From Rhizobium freirei PRF 81 (GTDB taxonomy: Bacteria; Pseudomonadota; Alphaproteobacteria; Rhizobiales; Rhizobiaceae), in the NCBI RefSeq assembly GCF_000359745.1, contig NZ_AQHN01000012.1, positions 1-45,420 on the forward strand: 45,420 nt of DNA, read 5' to 3'. Positions 1 through 7,241 of this stretch are shown here, piece after piece. The number at the start of each line of letters is the position of its first letter. Positions within the stretch are counted from its first letter, which is position 1. Both the position numbers and the translations under genes were made by a program. The notes below the pieces were generated by a model. It did no database searches. It saw only the letters and a list, made by a program, of their open reading frames with translations, and was not told the DNA's origin.

Positions 1-10
1 CGATGCAATT

Positions 11-38
11 GCAAAAGGCCCCTTCCGGGGCCTTTTGC
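11..38. terminator. Bidirectional rho-independent-type terminator
   Basis: A perfect 12-bp stem (11-22 with 27-38) closes a four-base loop ttcc. The arm begins GCAAAA and ends CTTTTGC, so each strand carries a run of four T at the end of the stem. It lies 40 bp beyond the stop of the leftward reductase gene and would also stop transcripts entering from the left edge. Confidence 0.75.
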
Positions 39-77
39 ATGTCTGTGCCGGTTTTGCTCCGCGCGTCTGCGTGTTGC

Positions 78-1115
78 TCAGGCCACGGCGTCGAGGCCGT
101 GTTCCAGCAGGTGGTCTAGCTGGCGGATTTCGTCTGCGGTGAGCGTGATACCATCCTTCTCTGCGCGAGCGCGGGCAGCGAAGCGGCGCTGCGAGGGAAG
201 GCGGGCACCCTGGCCGGCGATCGCCTCGAACAGCGCTTCGGCGCGCGCAAGCGGATTGCCGGGCCGTCCGGCGGAGAAGGCTTCCGGCGAAAAGGCGACG
301 ATGAGTTCGCCGTGGCGCGGGGCAAACGCGGTAGACCCGAGATAATCAAGCGCCTCGCGGCTGGTGAAGTCGCCGATCATGACGCCGGCCAGAAGCTCGA
401 TCATCGTGCCGATGGCCGAGCCCTTGTGGCCGCCGAAAGGCAGCATCGCGCCGGCAAGCGCGGCTTCCGGATCTGTCGTCGGCTGGCCGTTGGCGTCTAT
501 AGCCCAGCCTTCCGGCAGAGATTTGCCGGCTCGGCGATGCAGTTCGATTTCGCCGCGCGCAGCAACCGAGGTCGCGAAATCGAAGACATAGGGCGGGCTC
601 TCGAGGCGAGGCCAGCCAAAGGCGAAGGGGTTGGTGCCAAGGAGCGGCGCAGTGCCGCCGGCGGGCGCGACCGTGGAATAGCTCGGGCACATGGCGAAGG
701 CGGCAAGGCCGCGATCCGTCAGGGCCTCGACTTCCGGCCAGAGGGCGGCGAAATGCGTGCAGTCGTTGATGGCGAGCGCGGCAATGCCGAAGCGGCGAGC
801 CCGCTCGGCAAGAACGGGCACGCCGAGTTCGAAGGCGGCGTTCGAAAAGCCGCTCTTGGCATCCACCTTGACGATGGCGGAGGCATCGTTTTGCTCCAGC
901 ACCGGCACCGCATCCGGGAGCGCCTTTCCGGCCTTGACGGCGCGCAATACCCCCTCGATGCGATAGATGCCGTGCGACTTGCAAGCGTCGCGTTCGCCGG
1001 CGACGATGACGCGCGCGATCGCCGCTGCCTGCATCGCATTGAGGCCTGCCTTCGAGAGGATCGCCAAGACGCGGCTGTGAAGTGCGTCCGTTGTCAGGGT
1101 GGTGACGTCGCTCAT
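78..1115 (-). CDS. LDH2/malate-lactate dehydrogenase family oxidoreductase, probable delta1-pyrroline-2-carboxylate reductase
   Basis: This 345-residue protein belongs to the LDH2 (YlbC/DpkA) family of NAD(P)H-dependent reductases. Visible landmarks are the N-terminal helical segment, a central HFAALWP stretch and the family block LLGTNPFAFGWP followed by DFATSVAARGEIELHRRAG, all typical of the fold. Length matches the family. Members of this family reduce cyclic imines such as delta1-pyrroline-2-carboxylate to L-proline, or 2-oxo acids. The gene sits next to an aconitase-X-type cis-3-hydroxyproline dehydratase locus, whose product is exactly delta1-pyrroline-2-carboxylate, so I infer that role here. 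It is transcribed divergently from the semialdehyde dehydrogenase gene, with a shared operator in the 134-bp gap. The ATG at 1115 has a purine-rich AGGAGAATC-type leader. A malate/lactate or ureidoglycolate dehydrogenase role cannot be excluded from sequence alone. Confidence 0.8.
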   Translation of the reverse strand: MSDVTTLTTDALHSRVLAILSKAGLNAMQAAAIARVIVAGERDACKSHGIYRIEGVLRAVKAGKALPDAVPVLEQNDASAIVKVDAKSGFSNAAFELGVPVLAERARRFGIAALAINDCTHFAALWPEVEALTDRGLAAFAMCPSYSTVAPAGGTAPLLGTNPFAFGWPRLESPPYVFDFATSVAARGEIELHRRAGKSLPEGWAIDANGQPTTDPEAALAGAMLPFGGHKGSAIGTMIELLAGVMIGDFTSREALDYLGSTAFAPRHGELIVAFSPEAFSAGRPGNPLARAEALFEAIAGQGARLPSQRRFAARARAEKDGITLTADEIRQLDHLLEHGLDAVA

Positions 1116-1151
1116 CTGATTCTCCTATGTTTCCGTGGTTCACTATAGAGG

Positions 1152-1184
1152 TTGAATTTTTAAATACATAAAGTATACAAAAAA
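1152..1184 (+). promoter_or_regulatory. GTATAC operator overlapping a promoter, divergent gap
   Basis: GTATAC lies at 1173-1178. On the minus strand the surrounding 25 or so bases closely match the site at 2906-2930: T-rich lead, GTATACT, then TGTATTT. On the plus strand TTGAAT (1152-1157), 16 bp, TATACA (1174-1179) reads as a sigma70-type promoter for the dehydrogenase gene, with its -10 inside the operator. The FadR subfamily of GntR regulators binds sites of the type TNGTNNNACNA. The likely binder is the regulator at 19234, which is inference. Confidence 0.55.
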
Positions 1185-1249
1185 TCGACATGCAAACAGA
1201 AAAAGCCGCGTAGCGTTTGTGACGCTTCTGCGAAGGAAAGGGAAGAGCG

Positions 1250-2767
1250 ATGGATTTCACCCCTCACGGAAAGCATCTGATTGCCGGCGAATGGCTCGAA
1301 GGCACAGGGCATTTTCCCTCTGCTCCGGCGCATGGCCAAGCGCATGATTTCTCCATCGGCACGGTTGAGCTGGTCGCCCGCGCATGCGAGGCAGCGGAAG
1401 ATGCCTTCTGGAGCTACGGTTATTCCGCACGCAGCACGCGCGCCGCTCTCCTGCGGGCGATTGCCGAGGAGATCGAGGCGCGCGCTGCTGCCATCACCAT
1501 GATCGGCAGCCAGGAAACCGGCCTGCCCGAGGCGCGGCTCGAAGGCGAGCGCGGACGGACGGTCGGCCAGCTTCGCCTGTTTGCCGATCATATCGAAAAG
1601 GGTGATTATCTCGATCGGCGCCTCGATGCGGCCTTGCCGGATCGCAAGCCGGCGCCGCGCCCGGAAATCCGCCTGCTTCAGCGCCCCATCGGTCCGGTCG
1701 CGGTCTTCGGTGCGTCCAATTTCCCGCTCGCCTTCTCGACGGCAGGCGGCGATACGGCTGCAGCACTTGCGGCCGGTTGCCCGGTCGTGGTCAAGGGTCA
1801 CTCGGCCCATCCCGGCACCGGCGAGATCGTTGCCGAGGCCATCAATGCCGCCATCCGCAAGACCGGCATGCACCCTGGCGTCTTCTCGCTGATCCAGGGT
1901 GGTAGCCGGGAAGTCGGCTACGCGCTCGTCCGGCATCCGATGATCAAGGCCGTTGGATTTACCGGCTCGCTGGCCGGCGGCCGCGCGCTGTTCGATCTGT
2001 GCGCCGCGCGCCCGGAGCCAATTCCCTTCTTCGGCGAACTCGGTTCGGTGAACCCGATGTTCGCCCTTCCGCATGCCATGCAGGCGCGCGCCGAAGCCAT
2101 GGGGCAGGGCTGGGCGGCGTCGCTTGCGATGGGTGCCGGCCAGTTCTGCACCAATCCCGGCATTGCGGTGGTGCTGGATGGCTCCGATGCCGATCGCTTC
2201 GTGAAGGCAACGGTCGAGGCGCTTGCGAACGTCGCGCCGCAAACCATGCTGACCGACGGCATCGCCAAGGCCTATCGCGATGGCCAGCAGCGTTTCGCTT
2301 CCCGGCAAGGGGTCGAGCCTCTTCTGGTTACCGAACAATCCGGGCGCAGCGCGGCTCCTAACCTATTCGAAACGACGGGTGCAGCCTTCCTGGCAGATCA
2401 TTTGCTGGGTGAGGAAGTGTTCGGTCCACTCGGGCTCGTGATCCGCGTCGGTTCGCTCGACGAAATGGAAAGCCTCGCCCGCAGCTTCGCGGGGCAGCTG
2501 ACCGCGACCCTGCATATGGACGCCGACGATACTGCGGCAGCTCGCCGCCTTCTGCCTGTGCTGGAGCGCAAGGCCGGGCGTGTCTTGGTCAATGGCTTCC
2601 CGACGGGTGTCGAGGTCGTGGATTCGATGGTTCACGGCGGTCCTTATCCGGCCTCGACCAATTTCGGCGCGACCAGCGTCGGGACAATGTCGATCCGGCG
2701 GTTCCTGCGTCCGGTATCCTATCAAAACCTGCCGGTGGACCTGCTCCCCGAGGATCTCGCGGATTGA
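1250..2767 (+). CDS. Alpha-ketoglutaric semialdehyde dehydrogenase (2,5-dioxovalerate dehydrogenase)
   Basis: A 505-residue NAD(P)-dependent aldehyde dehydrogenase. The oxyanion-hole Asn is in GASNFPLAFS (about residue 157), the cofactor Lys in VVKGHSAHPGTG (182), the general-base Glu in FFGELGSVNP (263) and the nucleophile Cys in GAGQFCTNPG (300). The HSAHPGT and QFCTNPG wording is characteristic of the KGSADH branch that oxidises alpha-ketoglutaric semialdehyde to 2-oxoglutarate in hydroxyproline, arabinose or glucarate breakdown. Neighbouring hydroxyproline genes point to the hydroxyproline-inducible type. The start ATG follows GGAAAGGGAAG. It is followed by a 238-bp gap holding a hairpin and its own copy of the operator, so the transporter genes downstream can be transcribed separately. 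Confidence 0.88.
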   Translation: MDFTPHGKHLIAGEWLEGTGHFPSAPAHGQAHDFSIGTVELVARACEAAEDAFWSYGYSARSTRAALLRAIAEEIEARAAAITMIGSQETGLPEARLEGERGRTVGQLRLFADHIEKGDYLDRRLDAALPDRKPAPRPEIRLLQRPIGPVAVFGASNFPLAFSTAGGDTAAALAAGCPVVVKGHSAHPGTGEIVAEAINAAIRKTGMHPGVFSLIQGGSREVGYALVRHPMIKAVGFTGSLAGGRALFDLCAARPEPIPFFGELGSVNPMFALPHAMQARAEAMGQGWAASLAMGAGQFCTNPGIAVVLDGSDADRFVKATVEALANVAPQTMLTDGIAKAYRDGQQRFASRQGVEPLLVTEQSGRSAAPNLFETTGAAFLADHLLGEEVFGPLGLVIRVGSLDEMESLARSFAGQLTATLHMDADDTAAARRLLPVLERKAGRVLVNGFPTGVEVVDSMVHGGPYPASTNFGATSVGTMSIRRFLRPVSYQNLPVDLLPEDLAD

Positions 2768-2804
2768 TCCGCGTCTGGAGACGGTGTCGATATCGCGCCC
2801 GAAA

Positions 2805-2827
2805 GTCGCCAGCCGTGGGTTGGCGAC
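2805..2827 (+). terminator. Hairpin after the semialdehyde dehydrogenase gene
   Basis: A 10-bp stem (2805-2814 with 2818-2827, one G-T pair) closes a 3-base loop 38 bp past the stop codon. No T-run follows directly, but a T7 run occurs at 2887-2893 after a second weak hairpin. It may act as a partial terminator separating the dehydrogenase from the transporter genes. Confidence 0.4.
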
Positions 2828-2905
2828 CCGGCGGCAGCTGTGCTTCCACATGGGTTGATAGCTGCAAGCGGTTGTCCGGCAATTGCTTTTTTTGCCCAGA
2901 AATTC

Positions 2906-2930
2906 TTTTTGTATACTATTTGTATTTTTA
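2906..2930 (+). promoter_or_regulatory. GTATAC operator upstream of amino-acid ABC importer
   Basis: GTATAC is at 2911-2916 with TGTAT ten bases on, in the same arrangement as the minus-strand reading of the site at 1152-1184. TATACT (2912-2917) could serve as a -10. It lies 76 bp before the binding-protein start, in an AT-rich block that contrasts with the surrounding coding sequence. Confidence 0.55.
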
Positions 2931-3005
2931 ATTTGATTTACGATCGCGAAATGCGCTAGATGATGGTGGCCGCAAATGGCCGACCAACTGGGAGAGCAGA
3001 ATCTA

Positions 3006-3812
3006 ATGAAAAAAATGGTCATCGCATTTGGCCTTCTGGCCGCCGCTTCCGCCATCTCGCCGGCCAAGGCCGACAAGCTGGACGACATCATTTCCTCGGG
3101 AACGCTGCGCTGTGCCGTCGTGCTCGACTTCCCGCCCATGGGCTCGCGCGACGCAAACAATAATCCGATCGGCTTCGACGTCGACTATTGCAACGATCTC
3201 GCCAAAGTGCTCGGCGTCACCGCCGAGATTGTCGAAACGCCGTTCCCCGAGCGCATTCCGGCGCTGATGTCCGGCCGCGTCGATGTCGGCGTTGCTTCGA
3301 CCTCGGATACGCTGGAGCGCGCAAAGACCGTAGGCATGAGCGTCCCCTATTTCGCCTTCGAAATGGCCGTCACGTCCAACGACAAGTCGGGCATCAAGTC
3401 CTTCGAAGGCATGAAGGGCAAGACCGTCGGCGCGACGGCCGGCACCTTCGAAGCGATCGCGCTCGAAAAGCAGGTCAAGGCTTGGGGTAGCGGCGAGTTT
3501 CGCCCCTATCAGACGCAGGCCGACGTCTTCCTGGCGCTGAGCCAGGGCCAGATCGACGCGACCGTTTCCACCTCGACTGTTGCCCAGGCAACCGTGAAGT
3601 CCGGCAAGTTCGCCGGCATCTCGGTGGTTGGCAAGGCGCCGTTCCAGACGGACTACGTCTCTCTCTTCACCAACCGTGAAGAATACGGCCTCATCAACTA
3701 TCTCAACCTGTTCATCAACCAGCAGGTCCGCACGGGCCGCTACGCCGAACTCTACGAGAAGTGGGTCGGCGGCGCACTGCCGTCCCTGACGGTGGGCAGC
3801 GTCTATCGCTAA
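3006..3812 (+). CDS. Polar amino-acid ABC transporter, periplasmic binding protein (family 3)
   Basis: The product has 268 residues. An in-frame ATG exists at 2976, but the ATG at 3006 is preferred because it directly begins a signal peptide (MKK, a hydrophobic core LLAAASAIS, then AKA before the likely cleavage site) and follows GGGAGAGCAG. The mature part starts with the KLDDIISSGTLRCAVVLDFPPMG region, typical of HisJ/ArtJ-like proteins, and continues with GFDVDYCNDLAK and the FPERIPALMSGRVDVGVAS block. This binds a polar or imino acid in the periplasm and delivers it to the two permeases and the ATPase that follow. Context suggests hydroxyproline or proline as ligand, which is inference. 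A stable hairpin follows the gene. Confidence 0.88.
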   Translation: MKKMVIAFGLLAAASAISPAKADKLDDIISSGTLRCAVVLDFPPMGSRDANNNPIGFDVDYCNDLAKVLGVTAEIVETPFPERIPALMSGRVDVGVASTSDTLERAKTVGMSVPYFAFEMAVTSNDKSGIKSFEGMKGKTVGATAGTFEAIALEKQVKAWGSGEFRPYQTQADVFLALSQGQIDATVSTSTVAQATVKSGKFAGISVVGKAPFQTDYVSLFTNREEYGLINYLNLFINQQVRTGRYAELYEKWVGGALPSLTVGSVYR

Positions 3813-3829
3813 TCGGATCGCTTTTAACG

Positions 3830-3856
3830 ACGGCGTGGCCATGATGGCCGCGCCGT
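3830..3856 (+). other. Intercistronic hairpin between binding protein and permease
   Basis: An 11-bp stem (3830-3840 with 3846-3856, one G-T pair) with a 5-base loop lies between the binding-protein stop and the first permease. Hairpins here commonly protect the upstream message, giving more binding protein than permease. TTTGACC follows, so weak termination is also possible. Confidence 0.55.
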
Positions 3857-3881
3857 TTGACCTTCCGAAAGGTGGACGTTC

Positions 3882-4547
3882 ATGTTCAGCTACACCTTCC
3901 ACTGGAATCAGGCCTTCAAGGTATTGCCGCAGCTGCTCGACGGCGCGGTGGTCACCCTGCAGATCGCGATCCTGTCGATGGCGATCGGCCTCGTTTGCGC
4001 CATAGCGCTTACGCTCTTTAGGCTCTCCGGCAGCCGCTTGCTGACGGGCATCGCTTCGACCTGGGTCGAGGTTGCCCGCAATACGCCGGCGCTCTTCCAG
4101 ATCTACATGGCCCATTTCGGGTTCGGCAATTTCGGCATCCACCTCAATCCGTTTACGGCGCTGCTGGTCGGCATTGCCTTCAACAATGCCGGATATCTTG
4201 CCGAGAATTTCCGCGGCGCGCTCAAGGCAATTCCCGACACGCAGACCCGCGCCGGCCGTTCGCTTGGCATGACGTCGCTGCAAGCCTTCCGGCTGATCGT
4301 CATGCCGCAGATGCTGCGCATCGCCTTCCTGCCCGTCACCAATCAGATGGTCTGGGCGATCCTGATGACGTCGCTCGGTGTCACCGTCGGCATGAATACG
4401 GATCTTGCAGGTGTCACGCAGGAATTGAATGCGCGCTCCTTCCGTACCTTCGAATTCTTCGCGCTGGCCGCCGTGATCTACTATCTGATCGCCAAGCTCG
4501 TCACGCTCCTAGCCCGGCTCGCCGCCTGGCGCATGTTCCGCTACTGA
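3882..4547 (+). CDS. Amino-acid ABC transporter permease (HisM/GlnP type)
   Basis: A 221-residue inner-membrane permease. It has a hydrophobic segment at about 20-45 (VVTLQIAILSMAIGL), the VEVARNTPALFQIY motif in place of the common VRGTPLLVQ, and the cytoplasmic coupling loop RAGRSLGMTSLQAFRLIVMPQMLRI in shortened family form (EAA motif). It pairs with the next permease to form the translocation pore. Start ATG is preceded by GAAAGGTGG. Only 12 bases separate it from the next gene. Confidence 0.9.
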   Translation: MFSYTFHWNQAFKVLPQLLDGAVVTLQIAILSMAIGLVCAIALTLFRLSGSRLLTGIASTWVEVARNTPALFQIYMAHFGFGNFGIHLNPFTALLVGIAFNNAGYLAENFRGALKAIPDTQTRAGRSLGMTSLQAFRLIVMPQMLRIAFLPVTNQMVWAILMTSLGVTVGMNTDLAGVTQELNARSFRTFEFFALAAVIYYLIAKLVTLLARLAAWRMFRY

Positions 4548-4559
4548 GAGGGGTGAGAG

Positions 4560-5213
4560 ATGTTCGATACTGCCCTCACCTGGAGTGACCTCCTCTTTCT
4601 GGCCAAAGGCGCCTGGATGACGCTCGTGGTTACCGGTGTGTCCGTTGTCGCAGGCACGATACTCGGCATCGTCTTCGGGGTAATCCGTGTCCAGGCCGGT
4701 CCCATCCTGTCGGCGCCGTTGACCTTCGTGCTTGACGTGTTTCGCTCCGTACCGCTGCTCATCCAGCTGGTTCTCGGCAATGCACTGCAGGCGATCCTGA
4801 AGCTCGGTTGGGCGCCGTTCACCACGTCCTGTGTGGTGCTGTCGCTCTATACGGCTGCCTATTGCACCGAAATCGTGCGTGGCGGCATTGCCGCCGTCCC
4901 GCCCAATACCCGCCGCGCCGCACGTTCGCTTGGCATGAGCTGGCGGCAGGACATGTGCTACATCGTGGCGCCGCTTGCCACGCGCGTCGCACTTCCTTCG
5001 TGGATCGGTCTTTCGCTTGGCGTCATGAAGGATTCCGCACTGGTCCTGTGGCTGGGACTGATCGAGCTGCTGCGCGCCTCGCAGGTTCTCGTGACCCGCC
5101 TGCACGAGCCGCTGCTGATCCTGACGATCTGCGGCGTGATCTACTTCATCATCAGCTTCCCGGTCGCCCGCCTCGGCGGTTATCTCGAAAAACGGTGGTC
5201 CCCCAATGATTGA
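4560..5213 (+). CDS. Amino-acid ABC transporter permease
   Basis: A 217-residue permease partner of the preceding gene. It contains the FRSVPLLIQLVLG motif, a GGIAAVPPNTRRAARSLGMS coupling loop that contacts the ATPase, and C-terminal membrane segments near ILTICGVIYFIISF. The ribosome-binding site GAGAGGGGTGAG sits just before the ATG. The last 8 bases overlap the ATPase gene, indicating translational coupling. Confidence 0.9.
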   Translation: MFDTALTWSDLLFLAKGAWMTLVVTGVSVVAGTILGIVFGVIRVQAGPILSAPLTFVLDVFRSVPLLIQLVLGNALQAILKLGWAPFTTSCVVLSLYTAAYCTEIVRGGIAAVPPNTRRAARSLGMSWRQDMCYIVAPLATRVALPSWIGLSLGVMKDSALVLWLGLIELLRASQVLVTRLHEPLLILTICGVIYFIISFPVARLGGYLEKRWSPND

Positions 5214-5928
5214 GATCGAAAATGTCCGCAAGTCCTTCGGTCAGCTCGAAGTGCTGAAGGGGATCAACCTCACCGTCAACAAGGGCGAGGTGGTCACCAT
5301 CATCGGCGGGTCCGGCTCGGGCAAGTCGACCCTCCTGACCTGCATCAACGGCCTGGAGCCGATCGATACCGGCCGGATCCTCATCGACGGCACGGAAGTG
5401 CACGCAAAATCGACCGACCTTAACAAGCTGCGCCGCAAAGTTGGCATCGTCTTCCAGCAATGGAACGCGTTCCCGCATCTCACCGTGCTGGAAAACGTCA
5501 TGCTGGCGCCGCGCAAAGTGCTCGGCATCAGCCGGCAGCAGGCGGAGGAAATGGCCGTCAAGCAGCTTACCCATGTCGGCCTTGCCGAAAAGCTCTCGGT
5601 CTATCCGACGCGCATGTCGGGCGGCCAGCAGCAGCGTATGGCGATTGCAAGAGCGCTTGCCATGTCGCCGGAATATATGCTGTTTGACGAAGTGACGTCC
5701 GCACTCGACCCCATGCTGGTCGGAGAGGTGCTGGATACGCTGAAGATGCTGGCGGAGGAGGGGATGACCATGATCTGCGTGACGCATGAAATGGCGTTTG
5801 CCCGCGATGTCTCGGATCGTGTTGCCTACTTCCATCAGGGCGTGATGGCCGAAATCGGCAAGCCGGAGCAGATTTTCGGCGCGCCGCAGCATCCGGAAAC
5901 GCAGAAGTTTCTTGCGAGCGTGCGTTGA
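5206..5928 (+). CDS. Amino-acid ABC transporter ATP-binding protein
   Basis: A 240-residue nucleotide-binding subunit. Walker A is GGSGSGKST (about 34-42), the Q-loop is VFQQWNAFPH, the signature is MSGGQQQRMAIARALA, Walker B with catalytic Glu is YMLFDEVTSALDP, and the H-loop is VTHEMAFAR. This matches the GlnQ/HisP group of polar amino-acid importers. Its last base is shared with the ATG of the next gene (TGATG), so transport and the oxidase behind it are co-translated, supporting an imino acid as the transported substrate. Confidence 0.92.
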   Translation: MIEIENVRKSFGQLEVLKGINLTVNKGEVVTIIGGSGSGKSTLLTCINGLEPIDTGRILIDGTEVHAKSTDLNKLRRKVGIVFQQWNAFPHLTVLENVMLAPRKVLGISRQQAEEMAVKQLTHVGLAEKLSVYPTRMSGGQQQRMAIARALAMSPEYMLFDEVTSALDPMLVGEVLDTLKMLAEEGMTMICVTHEMAFARDVSDRVAYFHQGVMAEIGKPEQIFGAPQHPETQKFLASVR

Positions 5929-7169
5929 TGGCGCGACCGGACGTTATCGTCATCGGGGCCGGCGTCGTCGGCCTCTCCGCCGCGATTGCGGCCCAGTCGC
6001 GCGGCTTGAATGTTCTGGTCGTCGACCGTGAGGGACCGGCCGCCGGTGCTTCAGCCGGCAATGCCGGCGCCTTCGCCTTCACGGATATCCTGCCGCTCGC
6101 ATCTCCGGGCATCCTGAAGAAGGCGCCGAAATGGCTGCTCGATCCGCTCGGGCCGCTTTCCGTGCCGCCAGCCTACGCGTTTCAGATCGCGCCCTGGATG
6201 TTTCGCTTCTGGCGGGCCTGCCAGCCCTCGCGCGTTGCCCACTCCACGGCGGCGCAGACAAGCCTGATGGACCTTTCCAGGGCGGAGCTTGAGCCCTTCC
6301 TCGCGGCGACCGATACGCTCTCCATGCTGCGCAAGGAGGGCAATTTCCAGGTCTATGAGAGCGAGGCGGAATTCCGCGCTTCGCTGCCCGGCTGGGAGGT
6401 TCGCCGCAATCACGGGATCGAATTCCGGCATGTGAAGGCCGACGAGATGGCGGCGATCCAGCCGGGATTGGCATCGCGCTTCGTGCTCGGCACGTTTACG
6501 CCCGGATGGTATTCCATTGCCGATCCCAAGCTTTACACGCTGGCGCTGGCCGAGCATTTCCGCAGCCGGGGCGGTGTCATCGAGAGGGCGGAGATTGCGT
6601 CGCTTCGTGCGCTTCCGGGCGGTGTCGAAGCCGTCGCAACGGATGGAAAATTGCGCCAGGCCGGCAAGGTCGTTCTGGCCGCCGGCGCTTTCTCGCATCG
6701 GATCGCCAAATCGCTTGGTGAGCGCATACCGCTCGAAACCGAGCGCGGCTACAACACGACGCTTCCGTCTGATGCCTTCGATCTGCGTACGCAGATAACC
6801 TTCGGCGGCCACGGCTTCGTCGTCAGCAAGCTCTCGACGGGCATTCGCGTCGGTGGTGCCGTGGAGTTGGGCGGACTGGCGCTGCCGCCGAACTTCAAAC
6901 GCTCGGAAGCCATGCTGCAGAAGGCCCGAACCTTCCTGACCGGCCTCAACCCGGAGGGGGGAAAGCAATGGATGGGCTTCCGGCCGTCGCTGCCCGACAG
7001 CTTGCCTGCGATCGGCCGCGCCAGGGCGACACCGGATGTGATCTATGCCTTCGGCCATGGCCATCTCGGCTTGACCCAGTCCGCAGGTACGGCACGTCTC
7101 GTTGCCGATCTGCTCATAGGGCAGGCACCGGCAATCGATCTCACGCCATTCTCGCCGCAACGCTTCTGA
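5928..7169 (+). CDS. DadA-like FAD-dependent D-amino-acid dehydrogenase, probable cis-4-hydroxy-D-proline dehydrogenase
   Basis: A 413-residue flavoprotein of the DAO/DadA family. The dinucleotide-binding motif VIGAGVVGLSAA is at the N-terminus, followed by the VVDREGPAAGASAGNAGAF block typical of DadA-type enzymes. A second FAD-contacting block (VLAAGAFSHRIAKSLG) is central, and FGHGHLGLTQSAGTARLVADL closes the fold near the C-terminus. A TTG lies one codon upstream, but the ATG at 5928 overlapping the previous stop is the natural start. In hydroxyproline catabolism, cis-4-hydroxy-D-proline made by the epimerase is oxidised to delta1-pyrroline-4-hydroxy-2-carboxylate by such enzymes. That specific role is inferred from context. 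Other D-amino acids, such as D-proline, are possible. Confidence 0.82.
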   Translation: MARPDVIVIGAGVVGLSAAIAAQSRGLNVLVVDREGPAAGASAGNAGAFAFTDILPLASPGILKKAPKWLLDPLGPLSVPPAYAFQIAPWMFRFWRACQPSRVAHSTAAQTSLMDLSRAELEPFLAATDTLSMLRKEGNFQVYESEAEFRASLPGWEVRRNHGIEFRHVKADEMAAIQPGLASRFVLGTFTPGWYSIADPKLYTLALAEHFRSRGGVIERAEIASLRALPGGVEAVATDGKLRQAGKVVLAAGAFSHRIAKSLGERIPLETERGYNTTLPSDAFDLRTQITFGGHGFVVSKLSTGIRVGGAVELGGLALPPNFKRSEAMLQKARTFLTGLNPEGGKQWMGFRPSLPDSLPAIGRARATPDVIYAFGHGHLGLTQSAGTARLVADLLIGQAPAIDLTPFSPQRF

Positions 7170-7241
7170 TGGAAATCGCAAGGTCACGCTCGCCGTTTCC
7201 GTCACGCCGATCGAGACCTTCCTGCATATGGACCAGATGAC

